Positions 40,867-52,606 of a stretch of 64,000 nucleotides of DNA are shown here, in pieces. Below the pieces are notes generated by a model. That model worked only from the letters and a program-made list of their open reading frames with translations, was not told where the DNA came from and ran no database searches. This DNA comes from Nephromyces sp. MM_2019 (Eukaryota > Apicomplexa > Aconoidasida > Nephromycida): contig JADHZB010001491.1 of NCBI GenBank assembly GCA_015657535.1, positions 62,001 through 126,000 of the forward strand, written 5' to 3'. Both the position numbers and the translations under genes were made by a program. Every line of letters begins with the position of its first letter. The first letter of the stretch is position 1.

Positions 40867-42440
40867 AATTCCAATTTAAAATTAAGAGTTAAAGCATTTC
40901 ATTGAATTTTGTAAGAGGGAGTAGCGTAACTACATTTTTTTTGCCAGAATCCTAGCTTGTTCATAGCCCACAATAATGAGGTCCTTGAGAAGCAGAGTAT
41001 CTCCTTTGCGACCATCCTAAAGGCGAATTATTAACTATGACAGCATATTCCTGTTCATAACCAACCCAAGCATTTAGCTTCTTCCCACACAATTAATAAT
41101 ATCACGTGATTTTTGTCCTACCAAAATTTGTTGCAGCTATTAATATTTCACCCTTGTATTGATAGTTATTCAATGTGAATGTTTGAAAGTTCCATTTTTT
41201 TACAAGAATACCTTAAAATTATTTTCGTTGTTATAAGAGTACGTGGCTTTGTATTGGAATCGTTTTATATTCCTGGTCAAAAGCAGTGGCGTATAAAATT
41301 CATATTTTTAACCGCGGTGATGCAACATCCATAGTAACCAAATGCACACCTCAAAAGTTTGTTTTACGTACTACAGGGTCTTGAATCTTGCCAAAAGTAC
41401 CCACACTTACAAGTAGAATACAGCACGATTATATCAACTGTTCTTTTTTATTCCAAAAGACTAAATAAAAAAAGTTAAAGCTAGAGTGGCATGTAAAGAA
41501 GTATTTGTATACACGACTCTACGTGTGCAATGAAAGGAATATGAGCAGGAAAGTACACTCACTCGATTACAATGCATAAGATATGACCTATCCTTCAGAT
41601 CAATTCATGCTCTTCCCGATAACCATTGCCAACAAATGGCCACAGTTACCTAATGGTCTTAATTACAAAATAAGCTTTCGGAGAGATACCTTGCGTGTCT
41701 ACCTGATTTGATTGCTTTGTTGTGTAGCAACTGTGCAGTAACACAGTCAATTAAGTTAGAGCAAAACTTTGAGCCGACACTTCGCATCATTTTTATACCT
41801 TAAAAATAGAAGAATACCTATACTCAACCGAATACTTGCAGCACACATTCGCTCATTTGGGCCTGATACTAGTTTCCATGTGAAGCTAGTTAACTTTTTT
41901 CTTCATACTACAAATATTTCTCAGATCTAGTTTCAGTGACGTGTAAATCTTGAGCATGTCAGTTTGTTTTCTATTGCGTGTACCCATCCGCTGGCGTGGT
42001 GTTGGTAGTACAGACCGATTGATCTGGTGTCCTGGTCTTCATTGTATTGCGGAAAATGGAACACCCAGCCAAGATCGAATGATGGAGTCAGTCACTATTT
42101 CTTCTACAAGAAGTTTTTTGAATACTATGCAAGTCGTATACGCCTTCACGGCTGTCCTTATGAGATGACTTGTTTGCTGAACCATAGAAGAATTTTTACC
42201 TATCAAAAAGAAGGCATTACCACGGAAAATTCTTAGCTGTGAAGAGATAATTACGGATTTGCAATGACTGCCATTCTCGTCCCCTGTTTGAGATTTACCT
42301 ACCTATTGTGACACATTATATAATAGGCTGATACATATATAAAACGAGGAAGTATAACTTTTTACCAAGGCTGTTGAGAATCTGCAGAATATACTTAATC
42401 TAGAATGTACCAACTCGATTGATAGTTACCTGCCTTAAGA
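40867..42440. other. Upstream region of the U-box cyclophilin gene
   Basis: A+T-rich, with overlapping plus-strand frames at 41950-42236 that have no family features. The PPIL2-type start at 42441 is preceded by TGCCTTAAGA. It must include that gene's promoter, but no motif is claimed. Confidence 0.45.
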
Positions 42441-45400
42441 ATGGGCAAGAAACGCCATAGCAAAGACAAGCTTTACTTAGTTGCAAAAGAATATGCGGAA
42501 GATTGGGGTGGCTACAAGGCTAAAAAGGTATCCCGGTACAATTACCTGCCTTTCTTCTGTTGGTAAGCTACAATTCAAAAAAAGCAATACTGCTTCACCA
42601 TTGCATAAGACTTCTTGCATTTTTTTTTATTGCCAAAAGCATTGAATCCTGTATTTTGGGTTCCCCACAAGGGTATTTAGCTCATTCTTCAACTTTTTTT
42701 GTTGATAGAAGAATTAATTTGGTGTGTTAAGCTGTAACCAATTCACCTGCATATCCGGTATGACTTTTCGATAGCAATAAAGCGGGTGTGCGTTGAAATT
42801 TGTTTTTTTGCGATTAGAGATAGAAAACCTTTACTCAGGCTTTTTACAATAAAAGCATTTTTTATCTGATGATTTTCTATTCGTTGAGTCATCTTCACAG
42901 TACAAAAAATTTGTTCAATACCGTCATTGCATGCAAGTACCAAGCAAAAAATTTGCTGGATGCTGCTTACTGCTGCACCCGAATTCTCACATGGAACTAA
43001 AGCTCCCCCACCAAGAATCTGGGAATTTCTCCAGCACTGCTTTAATCTTTTTTAATGGCTCTCTCTCCCTCCTCATGCCCTTCAAAGGCCGTGATTTAGG
43101 AATATATTTTTGTTATCCCTCTCTTTAAGCTTCACTGTGTCGCTGATTTCATAAGAATACACTTATTAAGAAACGGCTGTTTCGTTTGCTTGTGCTTGTG
43201 TGTGCTTTTACAGCAGCCTTAGCCTTAGCCCTTTTAGCGAGCCTGTTTGCACAAACGATGGCATCATCTTTGATGCTGCAAACATCATTCCGTACATAAA
43301 GGAGCACGGAAAGAACCCAGTCAATGGAGAGTGCCTCAATTTCTCTGATCTTAAGCCCCTAAAGTTTCATAAAAACTCTGAGGGGAACTACCATTGCCCT
43401 GTAACTTTGCGAGTATTCAATGAGAATAGCTATATTGTGGCCAACAGAAAGTCTGGCAATGTTTACTCTCGAGATGCCATGGAAAATCTGTGCCGTAAGA
43501 CGCAGAGCTGGTTTGACCTCATGGATGGTATCGCTTAGTTTATAGGCCTGCTTTTGTTGTTATAAGCGCTGCCGAATTGAACACGTCTTTGCAAAGTACT
43601 GCTGCATAAGCTGAGTAGTTCCCTCTGATGATACATTTATTAATAAAATCTGCAAAACTCTCTCCTCGCTGTCAAGAGTAAACATCAGTTCGTAAGACTT
43701 TAGAATTTTTAGTACCTTCATAGCATGAATACCATGCATAGAGTCTTTTATGTCTTGCTCTATCCACCGGTATGACTTACCATGCCTAGTTGAAGTTTTT
43801 CAGCTGCTAACAATGAAATTTCCGTTGTGCTGTTTGGGGTTTATAGCTTTCAGTTTATTGGATATACCGTTGCATTTCCTTTATTTACTTGAACTGTGTG
43901 AGTATAAGTAACTCGGGGTACACACTTGTAACAGGAGAATATTGATTGGACTTGTTCATTGCCTATAAAAACTTGGGAATTTGTTTTGTTTACTATTATT
44001 TTGTGTTTTCTGAATATAATACGCTGTTTTTGAACTTTTTTGAAAAATTGCTTCTGCAATTAACCTTGCGAACACGCAAGCGGCTTGGGTGGAGAAGTGT
44101 ATATTTCTTATCTCTTTTATCATGCTTCTGCTATAGTTCGTCATCTATAGCTGAAAACTGGATTTTTCAGCTATTTTTGCTATTTTTTTTCTCTAGTTTG
44201 TAAATTCACATACTTTTGTTGGTAATATCAATACATATAATTGGGAAATTTTTTTCTATATTGCAAAATCTTTACCACAATGTATATATTTTAGTGTCAC
44301 TCATAACTCCTGCTTTAAAAAAGGAGCTCTTGCTCATACTGCTGGCTTGCACCACACTTTGAAGTACCTTCCTGCATACTCTAGGCGAACCTTTCTCACC
44401 ATCGGATTTGGTGGTAATACAGGACCCAGCAGTTATGCGTTTCAGAGACGTCGCCAGCTTTAACCATGTGAAAAATCAAGGTATTATTACCATTTTATGT
44501 GTTTCTCTTATTCGCCTAAAGCGTCTTGTCTTGAGGCTAAGCTTCCGCTTTCTAGTTTCATTTTTCTACATTTTTCTCCAAAAAACAACTTACTTCCAGT
44601 CTGGCTTTTTTTTTGAATCCTCATGAAAATTCATTTTGCTATAAACTCACACTTCCACTGCATACTGAAAACATAAAATTAGAGCTTGTGGCTTATAGCT
44701 TCAGGTATTTTCATTCGATTATTTAAGCGAATAAATACTATCAAAATTTCAGAAGAAAGTCCTCCAAAGGAATCACAGGTGCAAAGTAGCCGGGATTCCC
44801 AAAAGTTCATCGTGAAGGATGATATGATGGAGCGAGTTTTTAAGGGTGTTGACGAGAATAAAGCTATAGAGGTAAGTTTAAGATAAAATTGAATGGTGCG
44901 AGTGGCTTTGAGGCTTGTCGGGGTCGGGGATGATTGCTAGTTGAAGTTTTGAATGAAAGTCTGTATGTACAGTGTGTGCTTCAGCCCCCTCTTCTCTGTT
45001 ATTTTGATGTTGCCTTGCTTGTTTAGCATAGTTTTTCCTTCTTTATCAATTGATTTTTTTTCATCCGCTGGTGATATTTTTTTATTTGTTTATGCAGCAT
45101 CATCAGCGCATCATGGGTGGAGGAAAAGCAGCCGGAAAAAGTGATGCAGATGGTCCATCAATTACTCGGAAGCATCCTTTGTATACGACTCACAGGTTTG
45201 ACGAATTTCTTCCTCTCAAATTTAAGCAACCTAATAGGGAGGTCGTGGTATTGCGTATCCAACGCATGCTCTGTTTTCTGCCCACACACAATTGCTCATT
45301 TATGAGGCTTTGAGTATTAAGTGCTGCTAGAGGAATTCTAAGGGAGATTTATTTGCTCTTGTATTAATTTATGATGAAATTATAATCTCTCCTTCATAGA

Positions 45401-48400
45401 TGACACCGCCACCTCCGCTCGCAGCACATACCATGTGTGTACTATTTGAGTAACCTATTCAGGAGTGTATGACCAGCATCATCTGTACGTACAGTGCAAA
45501 AATTTGTGCAGCACGATCGCGTGTAAATTACATTTTATTCTGCTAGTATGTGTGTACTACTTCAAAACCTAAATTTTTTTTAGGTTTTCATAAAGTATTT
45601 TTTTTCTCGTTTTTTAGCGCTTTAACGAGTAATTAAGTAGCAGGATAGACTCTAACATTTGATTAACATAAATTATAATGATGTGAATAGTTTTAATTGC
45701 AGTGTTTATCCTAGAATTTCTATAATGCTGCGCTGTACTGTAGGATGAGTACTTTGAACTTAGTGATTTCTGGTGCTCCTGAGGGCATTACAAAGTTAAA
45801 GTCTTTTCTCGTTTGAATTTGGCTTTTTTCCCCTTGCTGGTCCGTTATATTTAGGATTTGATTATACAAAACAAACAGACACACACACAAATTCGCTTAG
45901 GTACAAAATAAACCCACACACACATTCGGTTAAATACAAAACAAACACGCACGCATTTGGTTAAACACACAAAGATTGCACCGAATTCCTTGTATATTTA
46001 GTCAGTGTATTGCTTTTATTGCCTGCCTTTCTTGCTGAATAAAGGAAAAACAGATAAATTTTTTTTCGTCATCTCTGAATGGCTCTTCATTGCTTGCTCC
46101 CGATCGCGATTGAAAGCTGGCAAACTCCTCTGCATTAAATTTTCTTTCTTTTTCCCTCGATTGAGCGGAAAGATAAGCTTCTTTCTCTACTTTTAAGCAT
46201 TCTAAATTCTTCAGACGAATTCACAGTTTTTCCTATAACTTTAATTTCATCAAAAAAATCTGTACTTTATTGCCAAAAAGTATTTTCGAACCTTTTTCTA
46301 AATGTAAGATTTACGTGGTTTGTAGCTAGAAAGATTCTCTCTGCTTCTTTCTGATTGTGTGCTATTTGCCTCGCTATCGTAAGGTATAGCTACCTTTTAC
46401 AGTTGTATAATGGAATTTACTTGTAGCCTTGTTACAGTAAAATACAAGTTGATCGCATGGGATCAAACGTCAATGAAATCTTTTTTATTTTGCTTTTTTT
46501 GCTGCTAATGAGGCTGCAGCATTTTATGCTCAGAATGCCTTTTTGCTGACCATGCCATTTAATCTACTCTTACGAACATTAGAAGAACTGATAGGGATTA
46601 AAACACGAAATATAGAAAACAAAATCAATGATAAGCTTCCTTGTAATACGAAACATACGTTGATGAAATAATCTCAAATTTCTCTAGGCTGGCTGCGGGC
46701 TTCACCTCTTCGGCTGTCGATAGAAACACCACCATGGAGTACAGAGATATGACAGAGGAAGAAATAATGCAAGAGGTTTACCAGACTGTCAAACTGAAGA
46801 ATTTAAAAGGGTAATGAGAATAGTGAAGTGTTAACTAGTTAGTAGCGGTGAAGTATTAGGGAAGTAGTTTACTGTGAAGTATTAAATAGCTCGCTCGCCA
46901 TGTATTTTTTGGGTGTAACAAAATTTTTTTGAATTTTCATTACAGATAAGAAGTAGCGATGGTTAAAGCTTTTTCGTCATTCCTGCCTATGCTGCCTGTG
47001 GAAATGCTCGGTGCTGATGCCTTGATTCGAAACATAAGAATTTTAATGATCAGGTTCCTAAGATGTCTGAAATAAAATCTTTTACCTCTTCTACGCTAGC
47101 TGTCTTCATAAAAATTGTAGGGCCGCATAATACACACTGAATTCTTTGAAAAACATCAGTTTTTTTATTATATATCCTTTTGCCTCTGGCTTCTTATCCC
47201 TTTTTTTTATATTCTTTCCGGTGGTAATCCTTCTGGGTAGCTTTCTTGTGGCAAAAAATTTTGTTTTTCGAATCCTCTGCTGTCAATTTCATATGTGTAG
47301 CTGAGCATTTTTCTTTGTGTCTTACATTTTTCTTTTCTTGCTAGATGCAATCTGCAACGAAACATTTCGCAAAGTTTTTGCTTTTGAGCAAAAATACGAC
47401 CGAATTACCTTGAATAAAATTATCTTCATAGAAACATAGCGAAAGCTCTTCTGTTTGCCACTTTTCTATGTGTGCTTTCCCTTACCTGTAATGTTTTTCA
47501 ATCTTTTTAATGCTTTCTGAAATAGTTAAAACTGTTTCTTGTTCAAATTCATTCAGGTATGTGCAGTTATTTACCTCCAAGGGGAATCTAAATCTTGAAC
47601 TTCACTGCGATTTAGCTCCACTGGCATGCGATAGCTTTTTAAGGCATTGTGAAACCGGATACTACAGTAACACGAAGTTTCATAGGTTATGAAAATTCCT
47701 TGTATTTTTTTAACTACTTCATTTTTGACGCGCAGAATGCTTATAGAATAGTGTAAGTGAGCTTCGCTACTTGTAGTTTTACTTAGTAATACCCTCAAAT
47801 TGACATGCTATTGAGAATGCATTCCATTTATCTGCTTTTTGATTGAAAGCTTCAGCATTAGACTATATATAGCTCTTATAGGATGCATTTAACCTGTGCT
47901 TTTGTCAACTACTTGCTTTGGTGGAAAATTTTCATAGTGACTAGAATAAAGTCCACTCCATGCTTTAGAGCTTTTAGCTTCATCATTATCTTGGTGTGTT
48001 TGGTCCCTCACCCTTATCTTGGTGTGTTTGGTCCCTCACCCTTATCTTGGTGTGTTTGGTCCCTCACCCTTATCTTGGTGTGTTTAGTCCTTTAATCTCG
48101 GTTACAAGTTTCAGGTTGTTTAGTATATATACTCGTGCATCCTCTTTCAGGAAAAGATTTCAATTTCGTATGTAAATATGCTTTTCTGTTGTATTGGTTT
48201 ACCTATTGTTTAATGAAATATTTTCAGGTGTATTGCTAATTTCATGATTCAAGGAGGAGATCCCACGGGCACTGGAAAAGGAGGGATTAGTGGATTTCCT
48301 CCCGACGGACTCCCTTTTAAAGATGAATTTCATCCTCGTCTAACTCATAAGGGCCTAGGGGTCGTCTCTATGGCGAACTCTGGAAAAAACACGAACAAAT

Positions 48401-51245
48401 CTCAATTCTTTATTACCTTTAAGTCGTGCACCCATCTTGACCGTAAACACTCCATATTTGGACGAGGTGTGTATAATTTGCTTGAAAGTTTAACTTGCTG
48501 TGTATGTGGGGTTAGTAGTCAGGAACTTTTCCTGTGGCCTCGATGATTGAATTATATCCGGCCTAGTTTTTGGTTCTAATGCTGTTGGAAATAATTCTAC
48601 TCTGGCCCGGCGTGTGGCCTTTTTTAGCTTTTTTTGCTTATTTTCGTGCCTGTGTGCTAGCTTGTGCAAAGTTTAGCACAGCTATAAGTTGGTAGTGAAG
48701 GATCACATTTAGTAACTAAGGCAAGAAGGTAAGCCCTTGTAGGTAACGCGCTTGTAAAATTATTGATACCTTCCATGCTGAATAACAGGGCTTTCCGGGA
48801 ATTTAGATGCTTGATATGGAAGAAGTGACTTTGCATCAGGCCAAGAAGTTTGTTAATTCTGTCACTCCCAGCTGTTCTATGAATACGAAGTGAAGTTAGG
48901 CCACTTTTGGCTAGCACTTTGAAAATTTTTCGAGGCAATGCTGCTTGACGGGGCTATTTTTGTTTGATAGAGCTATTTTAGCCCTCTTTCCTCGTTAGCT
49001 TGATGTTATTGTGGGCATACGATGTCCTACCTCTTCGCTAATATGGCTTTCTTTCTCTCTGTTCCTGCGAACCTTGCAGTGGTTGGTGGTATGGAAGTTT
49101 TGAAATCTTGGGAAGCATTACAAACTGATAAATTGGGCGCACCAAAGGTAGGTATTCCGGATCCCACTTATTTTATTCATTCCTTATCTTTTTATTGGTA
49201 TTTTATTCATTTTTTTGGTGTTCAGTGTGCTAATCTTTCCAAGTTTATACCTCAGGCAAACCATCATCTCGTTTCCACTAGTAGTCCTTATGAATGTTTT
49301 AGCATCACTGCATTTTTTTGGTGTGACAATATTGCGAAGGAGTCTGCCAGAGTTCTTGTGTTAAAGTATTTTGCTCATGTTACTGAGCTACGACCTGGGG
49401 ATCTTGGATAGTAATCTATCTACTTTGATAAAAGGAATAGCATTGTTGATTTTGAGCTTTTTTTTTATGCTAATTATGTACTGCCAAATTTAGAACGCCG
49501 AAATTTTCACTGGACAGGTAGCTTTAGCATAATTGAAGTAATTTATTTGCCCATTTCAAATTATAATGCTTAAAATTTTAACCAATCCATATCCTACATT
49601 ACCAAGAAACAAGTCTAGCTACTTTGAAGTTACATTTTTAAGGGCAAAAGAGCATGAACGCATAATGCGCTGCAACCTAGCTTCCTGCTGCAATACACTA
49701 CCATCTGCATTAGCGTTTGTTTTAGGTAATCATGCATACCTTTATCTGAATTGCAGGGCTATCCGTTGGTATGCGCATCTTCTCTCTAGATCAAAAAGTA
49801 CCCAAATTTATAGTAGCGCGTTCATGCCTTTTAAATAATCACTTGACTTTTCTAATACTTTTGCATGTGCTGCAAGTGATATTTATATGAAGTAGTATAG
49901 TACAATATATTATTTATAAGGGTAGGAATTTGTGAAAGCCTGAAAAAAGCTGCTTGAAGAAAGCATAATATGCACGTGTTTTCAAAGTAAAGGTGCCACA
50001 AAGTGAGGGCTTTACCGTCTAGCAATGCTACTTCACACTAACAGCATGTGAGGATTCAATTCCAGGAAATGCATTTACGTTGCTACAATAAGTTCGTCAG
50101 CCACGATTAGTGTAAAATTCCACGAGCGAATGTGCAAGAAAGAATTTTCCGATAAAAATACTTGCCGCTGTCCCTTCGCGCTCTTGCGTTAATTTCATTA
50201 TATTGCTGCTTACGACTGCATCATAGGATCCTCCGGTGATAACATCCTTCAAGATACTTCGAAATCCCTTTAAAATCGTAAAAGGAGAGCTCTACAATGA
50301 GCCTGCTACCGCAGAAACGCCGGTGAGGATTCTGGTCTTGCATATGACCTTAATACTTATACAAGCTGCAGCCATACATAGTCGCTCTATCGTTATGTTT
50401 GACTTGCTCCCCCGCGAGTTTTTGTTACTGCATCACTCCTTCATGCGTTCTTTGTAAAATGCGTAAAGTCAACCATCTTGAGAATGAGTATCTCAGTATT
50501 GACACCCTAGACACTAAGTATTGAATGCGTAACTCATTTTTTAGCACTTTTTGGAATTTGCTAGTTGCACATGAATTTGGGGTGAATTTTTGTCACTTCC
50601 TGCTATATTCGAAAAGTTTTCATTATTTTTTAGATTGTGTTTCAATTTATGTACAGATTTTAGATTCTGGTGGAGGTACAAATTCTTCCTGGAAGCCTGT
50701 AGAAGGACTTGAAAGGTGACTGAATAGGATTAAACTTGACTGCTGCTTTAATCACCTGATATTTAGCTGAGTGGTACAGTATTTGGATATTCCGGGGAGC
50801 CACGAGTATACGCATACCACACTTTCAAGATCGGTTGACATGATGTATCCCCAATACACACCTCACTCGATCGTTGATCTACACCAGCGTGTGGACATGC
50901 AGCCTATTTTGTTCGTTTACTGTGCACTGCGTCGCTTTATCATTGCGCAGAGTGTCATTACGCGGAGATTGCCCCTAAATTTATCGATACTACCAGTTTA
51001 GAAAGTTTCTGTGTTCTTCCTGACTGCTTTTAAAGTGGCGAATTCTTTATCTTTGTAGGCCTCTTAGGAATGAAGCACACCCTGATATCAAACTGGAAGT
51101 ACCCGTAGAAAATCGTAATACAAGAGGAGCAAGCGCAAGAACGACAGTAGAAACGGAAAAATCGAAGCCTCTGTTAAAAATACGTCCCATTGTGCAAAAA
51201 TCTTCCTCCAAAGTTGCACAAGCTTTTAAGTTTTCTGAATGGTAA
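42441..51245 (+). CDS. U-box cyclophilin-type prolyl isomerase (PPIL2/CYP60 family), complete
   Basis: Twelve exons with consistent phases: 42441-42562, 43214-43527, 44385-44480, 44753-44871, 45098-45195, 46688-46810, 47557-47685, 48228-48466, 49080-49147, 50227-50322, 50657-50715, 51059-51245; 549 residues. The start [13 protein letters not shown] is typical of the family. The modified U-box (about 33-115) has [36 protein letters not shown] and [12 protein letters not shown]. The cyclophilin domain (about 291-450) has [52 protein letters not shown] and HSIFGRVVGG; the catalytic Arg (FHR), Phe and Gln are present, while the Trp that binds cyclosporin is His, as expected for this branch. The tail ends KFSEW. 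Family members act in the nucleus as U-box ubiquitin ligases and spliceosome-associated isomerases. Intron 7 carries the 28-bp repeats. Confidence 0.95.
45866..45965. repeat. Degenerate CA-rich tandem repeat in a cyclophilin intron
   Basis: Three diverged units of about 31-36 bases (near 45866, 45902 and 45935). Each reads roughly TACAAAACAAAC, a CACACA run, then ATTCGGTTAAA or a variant. The CA run is on the sense strand, opposite to the usual TG bias of introns here. Located in the 1.5-kb intron 45196-46687. Confidence 0.65.
47986..48097. repeat. Four tandem copies of a 28-bp unit in a cyclophilin intron
   Basis: Units start at 47986, 48014, 48042 and 48070. The first three are identical (TTATCTTGGTGTGTTTGGTC plus CCTCACCC); the fourth has diverged in its second half. 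They lie inside intron 47686-48227 of the U-box cyclophilin gene. Near-perfect identity points to recent expansion. Confidence 0.95.
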
Positions 51246-52535
51246 CTACAATGAGGTAGGGTAGGTTCCCTCATCCACTGGTGAACCGGGAACTACAGCG
51301 ACGGGTCAAGAAATAAAAAGCCGACTTGTTTGAAGCACCTGACGGTGCGAAATGCAGCGGCTCAATATACCTTGCGTTGCTTACTCTGCTGCTTTTCCAT
51401 GATCGAGGAAATTTTGCTGTTTTAATACTAAATTGCACCTTGCAGTCTGTAGGTCTTGATTGTGCAGGGCATGCAAGCCCATTTTCATGAATAATTAAGC
51501 CCAAGGCTAAATGAGACTTCCTGGAGGTAGTGGTACATATGTTTAGGTATCTAATGTTTCTCCCTGTGCAGCGCACGGCACTTGTTGGTTAAAAATTTAT
51601 TGAATCATTTTCTCTGAATATATTCTTTGCGATTATGAACGAAATGGATACTGCAGCATTTTGTTTTAGCAGCACTTTGGCTCAACATATGCATATATTC
51701 TTCAAATTTCTCCAGTGAGCTGCAGTGAGAAATAAGCAGCATTTCCTAGCTTTAATATTGAGTTAGATTCTCCTCCGGTAGGGAATATGGGCACGCAGGC
51801 TGCTGTGTCGCTATAATATTACGATATTTTACGTACGAAAGCGTGGGCGTTAGTTGAATTTGCTGTCGGGAGAGCTTAAGGCAATTTTGTAGCAGCTTGA
51901 AATATGGTAAGGCACTACGCAATGCCTACTCAGCTTCATCAGGCTGTTGCATATTGGATTTCATTGATGTATACCCATATACGGGGGGTACTCGCTGGTT
52001 GCAGTGCTTTTAGCACAGGATGCTGGTTTCGTGACGAGTGTGATAACACAAATGTGTTGCCATGCGCTGTCGCCAGATCGTGTGTGATCTTTGACGTGAT
52101 TATACCAGAGTTCTTAGGTTAATGATAATGAGGAGGCGGCCATCGTCTTGCCGCATCAGTGCACAAGCTTGGTCGCATAGACTCACAGTCAGCGAAAGAA
52201 GTAGGACAAAATGAAGGCAGGCACGCTCGCCGCAGCTGGGGTGACACTTCAGTCTCACCGCGTCGCAGCTGAACGCTGAAATTGCTTTACTCCCAACGAT
52301 GGGGGTACCAATTACCATTTGTAATAAAATAAAGGGGGGGTACGGGCTGCATTTTCGAAGCTGTATGGAATTTTGTGATGAAAGCAGGATTAGAATGTTG
52401 ATGGGCCCATGTGTTCGTTATTGCGAAAATTCCAGGCAGGATTGCAGGTGAGAAGCAAGAAAGCTAATGAGCGAAGGGACCAACGGGGAACCGGTACTGG
52501 CGCACCGAAACGCGTCGTGGACGACAGAAAGAGAT
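51246..52535. other. 3' flank of the cyclophilin gene, no supported gene
   Basis: A+T-rich to 51.8 kb, then richer in G+C. Short frames at 51271-51576 and 51904-52122 lack family features and splice support. Confidence 0.45.
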
Positions 52536-52606
52536 AGCAGCGCGTGGTTTCGATCCACGGGCCTGGGGGTTATGAGCCCCCCACTCTTCCACTGAGCTAC
52601 GCTGCT
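52536..52606 (-). tRNA. tRNA-Met (CAT anticodon), initiator-like
   Basis: The minus strand folds into a full 71-base cloverleaf without intron. The acceptor stem is AGCAGCG with CGCTGCT (seven pairs), the D arm GCTC with GAGT, the anticodon stem GGGGG with CCCCC around loop CTCATAA, and the T stem CGTGG with CCACG around loop ATCGAAA. The A-T first pair, the run of G-C pairs in the anticodon stem and the AUCGAAA T loop (A in place of T54) are marks of eukaryotic initiator tRNA; loop position 33 is T, not the C of many initiators. No strong T run follows on the minus strand. Confidence 0.93.
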
